Origin: Asterias amurensis
Lineage: Eukaryota; Echinodermata; Asteroidea; Forcipulatida; Asteriidae
Reading direction: 5' to 3'
DNA length: 64,000 nucleotides
NCBI RefSeq assembly: GCF_032118995.1
Contig: NC_092651.1
Span: 15,873,349-15,937,348 of the forward strand
Below, piece by piece: positions 12,584 to 25,800 of this stretch (position 1 is the first letter of the stretch; each line of letters opens with the position of its first letter). The notes beneath the pieces were generated by a model. The model made no database searches. It saw nothing but the letters and a program-made list of their open reading frames with translations, and was not told the origin of the DNA. Position numbers and translations under genes: made by a program.

Positions 12584-13425
12584 TGCTTCACATCGACTGA
12601 AAGCAAAGTTGACCTTTGGTTTTTGGAACCGTTCGATAGTGGTGATCCTATATAATTCCAGATGTACACAGTAAAACTAATATCTGCAAGTGTCATTTTC
12701 AAGATGGTCACGATTTTAAGTGATTGCTAAAATTTTGGAGCTAATGTGTCCACGCAGGAAGAATAATCCCCAAGAGGAGTCGCTTTTCTGATTAAAATGT
12801 TGGGGCATGAAAACTGTTTACATAACCACACATTACTCCAAAGTGACTTGTTTCTCAAAATGCTTTATACAATCAAACGCTGCTGTAAAGGCTTCCAACC
12901 AATGGTTTGTTTGTTTCATTAATTAGTGCGATTACCAAAACATATACCCTCCCTTTAAAATGACAAATCCTGCTTTCAATTCTGTTCTTTACGTGCTTCA
13001 ATTTCCTGCTCTTCCTTTTGGGGGGTGAGTGTTGTCGTTTAAACTTGTGTAGTGCGCAATCTTCAAGTTAACTTGAGTTAAATATTAAACAAACGTTTGT
13101 TCATAAAGCTATAAAAATACAGGCATTTTATAATAGTTTTTGTTCGTAGTTATGGAAGCATTAGTGTAGAAGTAACCGCTAATCCACTACTTGTAACATT
13201 TAAATAGCATTGGCATTAAGTACTATACAATGTAAAACTACTATACGTTGGCAACTAGTAAAGCTATGAGAATGGCTGAGGGGGAAAACTGTGGGGTCTC
13301 AAAGATGGTCTTGTTTGTTTTCCAAAACACTGACAGCCACTCTGAACGGCTGAGAAAGAAATGCATTAATAAATGAGGCTAGGCACAACAATTCTGTCCT
13401 CGTACAAATGTTGGGTTAAAGGCCC

Positions 13426-13563
13426 AGGGGTCGATTTCACAAAGAGTTAGGACTAGGACTAGTCCTAGGAGATATACAAATTGCATTGATAGTCCTAAGT
13501 TAGAAAGAGTAACTGGTCCTAACTCGAGATAAGACTAGTCCTAACTCTTTGTGAAATCCACTC
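13426..13563. mobile_element. MITE family M4, near ILK 3' end
   Basis: Begins GGGGTCGATTTCACAAAGAG and ends ACTCTTTGTGAAATCCACTC, with AGGACTAGTCCTAG inside. It lies about 270 bp beyond the ILK stop codon and so may fall within the ILK 3' UTR or just past it. Confidence 0.8.
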
Positions 13564-13831
13564 CAGTCACACACGACCTCAATAACGAGAACGACAACGA
13601 GAATGTTAACAATGCATGCCCTCAATTGGAATGGTTGAACAAGCGTGGGCGTATTCTGCGTGGAGCATTTCAACCAATAGAATGCGTTTTCTTTGCGGCG
13701 TGATCGATATCGTTTCTCGATATCGCTGCAGTGTTACTTGGCCTTTTTAAAGAGTTGAAAGATTAAGGAAGGTTCCTCATAAAAAAAAATGCTGATGAAA
13801 AGAGAGTCAGATCGATTGACTCTTGAGTACA

Positions 13832-16800
13832 TTAAGAGGTTCGCATCTTGTCTAGGATGGGCATAATCCTATCAAATCTTGGTCTCTTGGTTGGGTCTTC
13901 ATTCATACAAATCTTCATCAGCTTGACTACGTGTGGTGAGATCCCTGGAGACAAGTCAACACGTAGGCCCTCCCCAACAATCTGCAGAATAAAACCATTC
14001 AAAATAGCAACTTAACAGTAATAATAGTAATCATTTTTTATGTTTTGCTTTTCACACCCGAAAGGGCTTCTCAAAGCGATTCCAACATTACTACCCCTGG
14101 TCACTGGGCCTTTTCATTAATTCCGTAAACCATTTCTGCTCCCTGGGGAGTATACAGCCTGTGCAACAATTATATGCACTACTTGGCTAAACCAATCACA
14201 AGAACCATCTCTGCCCTCACAGGTACCCATTTACCCCTCGGTAGAGAGAAGCAATTATAGTTAAGTGTCGTGCTCAGGGACACAAGTGTCACAACTGGGA
14301 CTCAAACCCACACTCTGCTGAACAGAAACACCAAAGTTGTGGTTTCATTTAGCCTTGCTCAAGGCAGTCGAATTATTCACTCCGAAAAAAGACCGCCGCT
14401 GTATAAAAACCCAGCCGTATTCACTGTACGTAAAACCCACCCGTGTTCACTGTGCGTAACATCGCACGACACGATTCCCCCGTACACTATCCGCATGCGG
14501 AGGCCGTCAGGCCGACAGCCTTGTAGGATCTGTGTTGAAGCCACTGACCTCATTACTATAATAAGCGAAGAGTTCCCACGGTCAGCTCATTACCATAATG
14601 CCCGCGAAAGATGAGACATGTCTACATCATCACACACCACCACCACGTACGCTCAGCGAGCATGATAGGCGTGTGTGATTGGACGTCAAAATGAATAATT
14701 CATTTGCCTCACATCCTGTGTTGTCTGATAGGTCTGACGAACGATATACATATTCATGAGCTGCATACTAGAATATCCTAGAGCCCCCCCCAATTTCGTC
14801 CACTATTGGAATTTTTTCAATACAACACATTAAAACGGGAAGATACAGACCCGACAAGGCTGTCGGCCTGACGGCCTCCGCATGCGGTTAGTGGTGTACG
14901 AGTGCGATGACTTGTGTGAACAGTATTCGTACGATGTGACAGTGTGTATACGGGTGGGTCATTCGGTGTGATCGCACACACCACGCACAGGGTATACGGC
15001 GGGTGGGTTTACAGCTGCGTCTTTTCGGAGCGAATAATGCGACTGCCTTGAGCAAGGCTAGGTTTCATTAGGAGCTTTCTTCCCTAATTATTTATTTTCT
15101 TAGAAATAGGAAACATTTCCAATGAGTTTCCCACATACCTTCATGCCAATTTCCATGGGAGACAGTCCGGCAAATGGTACCTCCCTAGTGACACACTCCC
15201 ACAGCAGGATGGCGAAGCTCCACATGTCAGCTGACCTCACATTCATGTCCTCAGGATCCTTTGTAAGAGCTGTAGTCAAAAAGAAATTAGATGTATTTGT
15301 ACTGACATCTAATTAGGGAATAACTGTGTAATGACCAGGGCCCAAATTCTTAGAGCTGCCTTAACGGCATTGGACACTATTGGTAATAACTCAAAATAAT
15401 TATTAGCATAAAACCTTACTTGGTAACGAGTAATGGGGAGAGGTTGATGGTATTAACCATTGTGAGAGACAGCTCCCTCCGAAGTGACGTAGTTTTCGAG
15501 AAAGAAGTAATTTTCCACGAATTTTATTTCGAGACCTCAGATTTAGAATTTGAGAGCTCGAAATCAAGCATCTAAAATCACACAACTCCGTGCTCCGTGT
15601 GACCATGGTGCAACTTCGATGACCGATTGAGCTCAAATTTTCACAGGTTTGTTATTTTATGCATGTTGAGATACACCAACCGTAAAGACTAGTCTTTAAC
15701 AATTACCAATAGTGTCCACTGTCTTTAAGGCTGGGTCACACCAAACTAATTCTCTAAACGTCCAAACGCGTCCTAAGAAAATCAAAAATGGCCATATTGG
15801 TTACAATTGTGACTTCATGCACGAGTATAAAGAGAGGCGTATTCAAACATACCTTGCAGGAAATTGTATGTTAAAGCGCCTTTAGCGTCACTGGGTGACG
15901 AATATGCACGCTTTAAGAAGCCACTTTTATTATTACAATTATTATTACCTTCAGGGGCAGTCCAAGCTGGATTGAAGAGCTTCCCTCGATTCTGAAAGGA
16001 GAATCTGGTATCTCCCATGTTGATCTTAGCAGTCAGTTCTTCATCAATCTATGCAGTCAAGATGGAAGTGTACATGATTTATTTATTTCAACTAACTAAA
16101 ACTGACATTCAATTCAATTCAATATTTATTAGTAATGTTAAAAAGAACATGAAATTCATTTTCCTGGTGTGAAAAGTTTACATAAAAATATATCAAAAAT
16201 ACATCAAAAACCATATCATAAATACATACATACATACATATTATACATGTAATATAACAATGACAATCAAAAACAAAAACCTAGGCTAGCCAGGTAAACT
16301 AAATAACCCACAATTACTATAATAAAAATTCACCTAGCACAAGTAGAAGTTATCACAGCGAAGAAGAAAAACTGTTACATACAATTTATAAAAACCTGGA
16401 AAACTGTATTAGATAAAAGATTAACAAAGTATCACAAAAGACAAGGAGATACAATTTACACAGGACCAACGGCTTTACATCACATCCGAAGGAGGAAGCA
16501 ATAGTGGTCATGCTCAAAGACAGAAGCGTCAAGACCGGAACTCGATCCCACACTCTGCTGATAACAAACACATGAGCTTGAGTCCAGTGTGCTAGCCACA
16601 ACAGCAACACCATACCACATGAAATAATAATATAAAAATATACTTATAAAGCGTCAAATTGCCATAATAGCTTCAAAGCGCTCAATACAAAGGTAAGAAG
16701 CAATGACCCAAATTACAACATTACCATTCAGAGGGTTTCCGAAGATAACAATTAAGAAAGACAATTACGAAAACATTTAACAAAAATATACAAATATGTG

Positions 16801-19800
16801 CAATTAACAATATGAAGCAATAAAAAGTCAAGATCGGGACTCGAACCCACTCTGCTTATTACAAACACAAGTGTTCGAGTCCAGTGGGCTAGACACATCA
16901 CACATAACAATATGAAGGGCATAATTTGTGTACTTACTAAGATGTTTTTTTGCTGAAGGACGAAGCAATAAGTGTCAAGACCGCCAGGAATCGAACCTAC
17001 ACTCTGCTGATTACAAACGCAAGTGTTTGATTCCAGTGCGCTAGACGGCTTGGCCATGACACGCCACAGATAACATGAAGGGTATAATTTGTGTACTTTC
17101 TAAGATGTTTTTGCTGTTGAGGTACTAACAGGGTAACACAAGTGTCAAGACTGGGACTCGAACCCACACTCTGCTGATTACAAACACAAGTGTTCAAGTG
17201 CAGTGCGCTGACCACAGCGGACCCAACATACCACAAGTATTAATATGTGGAGTATAATTTGTGTATTTTGTGTCCCCTTGCACTAAGATGTTATTGCTGT
17301 TGAAGTACTAACAGGGTAACACATGTGCCAAGACCGGGACTCAAACCCACAACACACCACAGATAACAATGATATTAAGGGTATAACTTGTGTACTTACT
17401 AAGATGTTTTTGCTGTTGAGGTAGTACCTAGGTATGAGAGGTTCCATAGCATGTAGGAAAGCCATACCTCTTGCAATATCCACAGCGAACCGTAGAGTCT
17501 GTGCCTGATCAACCATTACATCTAAAGAAATAACAATGCAGTTTTGTTCAGGTTTCTTGTCAATAAAAAAATCACAGAATTGTTTGAATTTCCTTTTCAT
17601 TTCGATTACTTTACTTTTCTGTTTTTACTACCCACCCATAATGCGCATTATTTATTCATTTCCCAGTGGTATTAAGTTAAGGAAAATGACCAAGAAAGTG
17701 TAGATTCATGGATAGAATGTACGAGCCGAAGGCGAGGACGTTGTATCCACGAACCTACACTTTAGAGTCTATTCTCATAACGAATCTACAGTTGAGTGCA
17801 GATTCATAACGAATCTACATTAAAGTGTAGATTCGTAAAAACAACCTACACTTCCATCAATAGAGTGACGTCACAGAAATAGTTTAAAACAACTAAACCA
17901 TGCCTCTGTGAGGAGTTATTGTTGTGATACTTTTCACACTTTCCAAAGTAAACTTTGCTGCTGTTAGGAAAATTACACCTACATACATGACATACCGGTT
18001 GCTTCATGCAGGACATGAAAGAGTGACCCGTGCGGTTGGTATTCACTCAAGACGATCAGATTAGGGGGTTGATTGACGCAGCCCAGCACGGCGTGGATGT
18101 TGGGATGAGAGAAAATACGCAGACGAGGGAACTCCTCTCCGAACTCCCTGGAGATGCGAGACGTGATGTTGTGCTGTCTCAGCACCTTAGCCATGACCTC
18201 AGTACCTTGCCACATGCCCTTCCACATCTACACAAATAAAATCAAAAAGGCGAGGAGGATTTGAAACTTTGCATGGTGGAAATATGATATAGTAAGGTTT
18301 GCGGTAACACCATGTAATGATAATCTCTTATTGAGCCAACCCTCATTATCAGTTTGACACAAACTGCTTCTGCATGTAAGGCAAGTTAATTTTCATAAAC
18401 ATAGTTAATAAAGGTTTTTCTCGTCCGATTTCAAAAAAATTCCATTAAGTTTTACACATTCCATTAATTTTTACACCCGGCTCATTCAATTTCATTTCAA
18501 AATGAATGCTCCATTGAATCAGCATTCAAAAGTTAAAAAATTCAGTTTCACTAGTTTAGCATTCACTGTTAAAATCAGATCATTCTATTTCACTATAGGC
18601 TGCAAGACTCAATTAATTTCATAAAAGCCAGCAACAAGAGCTGGTCAACCATTAAATATCATCAAGTGTAAATAGATAGTAGAAATTAAACTAATCAAAT
18701 TGTAGTCTTGAATGCCTATAAATGAAATAGAATGACTGAAAAAAACTGAATGAGAAAAACAAACCGAGTGTGCTCACCATTTGAGTTTGAAAGCAATAAC
18801 AGCTTAAGAGAAACCCTAATTTGATGGGATTAAAGGAACATGTTGCCTTGGATCGGTCGAGTTGGTCTTTGAAAAGCGTTTGTAACCATTTGTTATAAAA
18901 TGCATATGATTAGAAAGATATTTTAAAAGTAGAATATAATGATCCACATAAGTATCACTCGAAATTGCGTGGTTTTCCTTTTACCTCATCGACTAACACG
19001 GTCGGCCATTTTTTGACTCCCATAAATGGCCGACCGTGTTAGTTCTCACAGTAAAAGGAAAACCCCGCAATTTCGAGGCAAATTTGTGTGGATCATTGTA
19101 TTCTACTTTTAAATCATCTTTCTAACCATATGCATTTTATAACAAACGGTTACAAACGCTTTTCAAAGACCAACTCGACCGATCCAAGGCAACGTGTTCC
19201 TTTAAGGGTAATTGCGCAAATTTGAAAGCGAGTTAAAGAATTTGAATGATTATTTTTGCTGAAATTGGCCGGGAAATCCAACAGTAAATAGCATTGTAAC
19301 GACGTACCTCTCCAGTTGGGCTGCTGCCAGCTTTGGTTTGAAGCTTCACATGTTTAAGATCAATGCCAGCAAATCGTGAAAGCGTTCCGTCTCCTGTGGT
19401 ACAAACAAATGAAATAAAAGACAAAAAAGGTTATGTCATGCACGACAGTTTATTCTTCTCATAATGTAGCCTTTGAGAAAGACTCTGCCAGGGTCAAAAC
19501 GTCAGCCCATTAACAATTTTTTGGCACGGCAGCAGACAACACTGTGAGAAAACAATCAAAACGGGAATTTTTTAACGTTGGGAGCTGCATTATTTCGTTT
19601 GTGATACATGACGACCAAAATCCACCGCAGAAAAATGTATCCCGCCATAGAATGTGAATCTGTTGTAAATAGTGGCTTGTTGCAGGTAAGATTTGAGTTA
19701 TGAAGCTTTGAAAATTCCCCCCCCCAAAAAAACGGGCCTTAATACATGTAGTTAGGACTCTGTATCTGTGTACAGAGGAAAAGTCCTATACAGGGCTAGG

Positions 19801-22800
19801 GGAAAGCCTGCTTTTAAGCTCAAACATTCTGATAGATGGAACCAGGTCGGACACACTGGTGGCTCATTTACCATGAAAATATCTGTAATGGTTTTTAACA
19901 TGACCTTGCTCCTTCTTAATTAAATGAAACAATTACTGTCAGAAGTCAAAGGTGTCACAACCTCAGGTCAACAGGTGAAGTCTTTATAGAATATCTGAAG
20001 GGCAAAATGATTACTACTTTAGGAAATCGCGCTTTTTATTCAGCAGCACCAACTCTATGGAACACCTTGCCAGCAAACATTCGTAAACTGCATTCACAAA
20101 CGCTTTTTAAAGGAATGTTACAGAACTGGTACGACACAAAAACCGTGAAGATCACAGATTTACATAAAACTTACACGGTCTAATGATGATGATAGTTGAA
20201 AACATCCCTTGAAATATTTCTGTCTGAAATGTCATATTTGATGATAAATAAATAATTTAACTTCGCATTTGGAGTTTATCGCTCAGTGAGCGTTTTAGTC
20301 ATTTTTATTTTGGCATCGATGCAATGCACAATTTGTAATCGGTTTTTCACTATTCTCTCGTAACTCAGATAGCCGATCGATCCCAAACTTCTACAGGTTT
20401 GTCAGTTTATCTATGGTGGATTACATGAAGTGCTTACACTGCCAGCAACTTTTTTGTTTGCAAAAACCAATTCTGTAATGTTCCTTTAAATCTCAATTAA
20501 AAACTTTTCTTTTTAAGAAAGCCTTTGGTAATGTGTAGTGAGTTTTGTATCTGTTGGTTTTTTAATTTTATAGTTTATATTTGTGAGTGAACTTTTTAAA
20601 TGCTTTCTTGGACCAAAGTTGCATTGTTTTTACAGCCTTCATTGTTTTATGGTGTTCATGCACCTTTTACGCCTGTACAGTTTTTAAGCTATTTTGCTTA
20701 AATTTTTTACAGGTGTACTTTTCTTAAAACTGTCCCAATTAATGTATGTAATTTTCTTAATCTTTTGCCATTTTTACTGTTATGCGCCCTCGAACAGGCT
20801 GGTCCTGGAGAGAGCGCAATAACAAATCAACAAATTATGATTATCATTATTAATGTAGGTGGGAAAGGAGTTGTTTTAAGGTTGATCCTAAACCTTCACA
20901 AACAAGAATAAATACCAAGGACAACCTTTACCTTGTGGTTGAAAAAAAAGCAGAGGCTATCATTTTCTGCCAACACACAATTATGTGAGCCAAAAATTGT
21001 CATCGATCTCCAATTAAATGACAGTTTAGTTTCTATGGTGATAATTATGACCAGGAGAAATATTACATGTACACAAGGGTTGCTAAGAGGCAGACTCTAT
21101 TACATGTTTGTATGATGACAACACCTATAGCTTATCATTTTACAAAGAATCTCCAGACCACTTGAATTTCTTGAAAATACTCATTTTACTGGAGGAGACT
21201 ACCGTAGGAAGTGTTCTCATAGTTTGCTTTGAACCTTGTTTATGGTTTACATCTTTGACCATTTCTGTTGGACAGATTCATTCGTCCGCGTCAGTTTTTA
21301 AGAATAATTTTGAAGAGATAATTTTTTCGTTGACTTTCTGTAAATCTACCAGGTTGATAGGAGGAAGTAAACTTGCCGGTACAACCATGTGTAAATATCT
21401 TTAGTGGGAGTGTTTGGCTCTGAAAAAAAGCTGATGTGGTCCCAACGTTTTCGGGAGAAACAGCTCCCTCTGAAACGTTTTCTGCTCGTCTTCGGGAGAA
21501 AACTGTGGTCTCGACGTTTTGAACAGTATACTCTGCTCGTATTCGGTGGAGAAAAATGTGGTCTTAACGTTTTGAACAGTATACTCTGCTCGTCTTCAGG
21601 AGAAAGCTGTGGTCTCGACAATTTAAACAGACTACTCTGCTCGTCTTCGAAAGAAAACTGTGGTCTTGACGTTTCGAACAGTATACTCTGCTCGTCGATA
21701 AAGGTTCATCATGTTTATGTTCAATCTACATGTATGACTTTATGAATAACTCAATGAAGGAATGAAGTAAAGAAGCCAATGACTTTCAAACATTTCCACA
21801 ATGTTACTACATATTACATGTATTATAGTATTTTGCCTGATAGGAACCTTCAATGTTCACTGTTTGTCAGAGACAAAATCGCAAACAATATGTCCGCCAG
21901 GCTGGTTGGCTTTTGAAGATCACTGCTATCTTTATGTCAGAGACGCTAAAACATTCAATGAATCTGAAACATACTGCATGAGTTTATCAAACCCAATGAG
22001 ATCTGGTCATCTGGCATCAGTGACAAATCAACAAGAACAAAACTTCATCAAGGATGTTGGAGGGAGTGAATTTTGGATTGGCTTCACAGATCAACAATCA
22101 GAGGGTCTTTTTACTTGGACTGATGGAACATCGTCAATGTTTACCTCCTGGGCTGAAGGAGAGCCAAACAACTGGGGTGGGAACCAAAATTGTGCTTTAC
22201 TCTATTTGAATGGAGCATGGGATGATACAGAATGTAATCAGCGAAAAAGTTTCATGTGCAAAATGGTTGGTTTGAAGATTTCATGTCTGACCTTGCCATA
22301 AATCTCAGCATTCTCATCTTCATTTAGTGTTTACTTCAGTACACTTTTAAGTCTTGATGAGTGACTTGAAGCAGGTTCTTCTACACAAATTTTCCTTAAG
22401 TATTCATAGACTTTATCCATACATCCAGTTGATACCATAATACTAAACATTTGTCACTGTTTACCCACTGGGCAGCGAAAGAACCCGAACAACCCAGGTT
22501 GGATACAGAATTGTGCTTACTCGAAAGCAATGGAGCATGGAATGGTAAAGACTGTTTTTCTCAAAAAAGTTTCATGAGCACAATGGTCGACCACAAAGTT
22601 CATAAAAAAAATACAGCTAAAAACAGGTCGGGTGAATTACTGTAATTTCTCTCACGCTCCCTCCACAAGGCTCCCTCAAGTTGTGAGCAACTTCAAAGTC
22701 AATTGATTGATAATCAAAAGATGACAATTACAGTTTCCATGGTAGCCAGGTCCAATCTGCTCAGTAGAGCTACAGCAGTAGCGCTAGTAATACTTGGGTG

Positions 22801-25800
22801 ATCTCTTAATTAATAACATGCATCTAGCCATCCTTCAATGCAACAGCATTATAACAGCTTGCTACTCTACAAGGGACTCCAGACCAGTGACGGTGTAATT
22901 TATCACCTTCTCCATGGCTTGACAGTTCATGAATTCAAAGAAGAATACTTTTAAGTAAAAGAATACATTTATTAAAACATTTTCCTGGGCTCCATTTTAT
23001 AGTCTTTTCTCAATCTTCAGTTACAACAAACAAGTTAGAATAGTGAATACTGCACTGTTGTTCAAACTGTAACAGAAATTCTCTACAGAGAAGCGCAAGT
23101 TGAAGTTCTATATTCGTATACTTGGACTTCATGATTCGACAAATCAAGTGATTAACAACAACTCCTTCAGTTTTTCCAAGATTTGACTTTCTTGGAACTT
23201 TAAACCTTTCTCTCGATGTTACTTCACGTATATGATAGTATTATGCCTGGTTGGAATCTTCAATGTTCACTGATTACAAACAGTATGTCCGCCAGGCTGG
23301 ATGGCTTTTGAAGATCACTGCTATCTTTATGTCAGAGACGCTAAAACATCCAATGCAGCTGAAACACACTGCATGAGTTTATATGACTTTCTTCTCAAAA
23401 AAGTTTCATGTGCAAAATGGTTGACCACAAAGTTGATAAGAAAAAACACAGCTAAAAACAGGTCAGATGAATTACTGTAAGTTCTCTCACGCTCCCTCCA
23501 CAAGGCTCCCTCAAGTTGTGAGTAACTTCAAAGTCGATTGATTGATAATCAAAAGATGACCTTAACAGTTTCCATGGTAGCGAGACCCACTCTCCTCAAT
23601 AGAGCTACAGCACTATGGCTAGTAATACTTTGGTGATCTTAATTAATAACATGCATCTAGTCATCCTCAAATGCAATCACATTCTGACGCTTGCCATTCT
23701 ACAAGGAACTCCAGACTAGTAATGATCAAAATTGTTTTCTGCTTCATGGCTTCGACAGTATATGAATTTACAGTAGAATACTTTATAGACGAAGAATACA
23801 TTGAGTAAAACATTTTCCTAGGTTCCATCTTGTTTATGGTCTGTTCTCAATCTTCAGTTACAACAAACAAGTTAGAATAGTGAATACTGCACTGTTGTTC
23901 AAACTGTAACAGAAATTCTCTACAGAGAAGCGCAAGCTGAAATTCATTATTCGTACTGTGTGACTTGACTTCATGATTGAACAAGTCAAGTGATTAACAA
24001 CAACTCCTTCAGTTTTTCCAAGATTTGACTTTCTTGGAACTTTAACCTTTCTCTCGATGTTACTACACGTATATAGAATAGTATTTTGCCTGGTTGGAAC
24101 CTTCAATTTTCACTGTTTGTCAGAGACAAGATTACAAAAAAGATGTCTGCCATCATGGTTGGCTTTTGAAGATCACTGCTATATTTATGTCAGAGACGCT
24201 AAAACATTCAATGAAGCTGAAACATACTGCATGAGTTTATCAAACCCAATGAGATCTGGTCATCTGGCATCAGTGACAAACGCTTTTCAAAGACCAAATA
24301 ATTTTGAAGAGATAATTTTTTCGTTGACTTTCTGTAAATCTACCAGGTTGATAGGAGGAAGTAAACTTGCCGGTACAACCATGTGTAAATATCTTTAGTG
24401 GGAGTGTTTGGCTCTGAAAAAAAGCTGATGTGGTCCCAACGTTTTCGGGAGAAACAGCTCCCTCTGAAACGTTTTCTGCTCGTCTTCTGGAGAAAACTGT
24501 GGTCTCGACGTTTTGAACAGTATACTCTGCTCGTATTCGGTGGAGAAAAATGTGGTCTTAACGTTATGAACAGTATACTCTGCTCGTCTTCAGGAGAAAG
24601 CTGTGGTCTCGACAATTTAAACAGACTACTCTGCTCGTCTTCGAAAGAAAACTGTGGTCTTGACGTTTCGAACAGTATACTCTGCTCGTCGATAGGAGGT
24701 TCATCATGTTTATGTTCAATCTACATGTATGACTTTATGAATAACTCAATGAAGGAATGAAGTAAAGAAGCCAATGACTTTCAAACATTTCCACAATGTT
24801 ACTACATATTACATGTATTACAGTATTTTGCCTGATAGGAACCGTCAATGTTCATTGTTTGTCAGAGACAAAATCGCAAACAATATGTCCGCCAGGCTGG
24901 TTGGCTTTTGAAGATCACTGCTATCTTTATGTCAGAGACGCTAAAACATTCAATGAAGCTGAAACATACTGCATGAGTTTATCAAACCCAATGAGATCTG
25001 GTCATCTGGCATCAGTGACAAATCGACAAGAACAAAACTTCATGCTCAATTATGTCAATAGCGTCGAAGGAAGTGGATTTTGGACATGTTGGATTGGCTT
25101 CACAGATCAACAATCGGAGGGTCTTTATACTTGGACTGATGGAACATCGTCACTGTTTACCTTCTGGGGTCAAGGAGAGCCAAACAACAATGAAGGGAAC
25201 CAACATTGTGCTTTACTCTATTTGAATGGAGCATGGGATGATACAGAATGTAATCAGCGAAAAAGTTTCATGTGCAAAATGGTTGGTTTGAAGATTTCAT
25301 GTCTGACCTTGCCATAAATCTCAGCATTCTCATCTTCATTTAGTGTTTACTTCAGTACACTTTAAAGTCTTGATGAGTGACTTGAAGCAGGTTCTTCTAC
25401 ACAAATTTTCCTTAAGTATTCATAGACTTTATCCATACATCCAGTTGATACCATAATACTAAACATTTGTCACTGTTTACCCACCGGGCAGTGAAAGAAC
25501 CCGAACAACCCAGGTTGGATACAGAATTGTGCTTACTCGAAAGCAATGGAGCATGGAATGGTAAAGACTGTTCTTCTCAAAAAAGTTTCATGAGCACAAT
25601 GGTCGACCACAAAGTTCATAAAAAAAATACAGCTAAAAACAGGTCGGGTGAATTACTGTAATTTCTCTCACGCTCCCTCCACAAGGCTCCCTCAAGTTGT
25701 GAGCAACTTCAAAGTCAATTGATTGATAATCAAAAGATGACAATTACAGTTTCCATGGTAGCCAGGTCCATTCTGCTCAGTAGAGCTAGAGCAGTAGCGC

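Larger units (their letters stand above)
6607..13425. other. Intergenic region between convergent VAMP7 and ILK
   Basis: About 7 kb with no intact gene. It holds a (CTA)n run near 6762-6786 just downstream, an M1 MITE, SINE heads, an M7 repeat, an M2 foldback element and a LINE 3' fragment. ORFs such as 7121-7360, 8100-8482 and 11104-11376 are low-complexity or repeat-derived, with no domain I recognise. Confidence 0.6.

Noticed and set aside
14270..14614. A 114-codon ORF on the plus strand
   Set aside because: It spans the end of a SINE and the left TIR of the Mutator-like element and has no domain, so it is chance.
17283..17600. A 105-codon ORF as a separate gene
   Set aside because: It is ILK exon 8 read through into both flanking introns. 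The exon borders at 17521 and 17400 have good splice sites and the right phase.
21346..21621. Minus-strand ORF of 91 codons, repeated at 24340-24615
   Set aside because: It lies wholly within the expanded repeat array. Its apparent conservation comes from the recent segmental duplication.
21430..21700. Regular ~52-bp repeats resembling a CRISPR array
   Set aside because: The units are imperfect throughout with no conserved-repeat/unique-spacer pattern. The same sequence is part of a dispersed eukaryotic repeat, and the window is clearly animal DNA.
24057..24398. A chimeric lectin gene of 113 codons
   Set aside because: The frame stays open across the duplication junction only by chance. The second half is repeat sequence and the lectin domain is incomplete.
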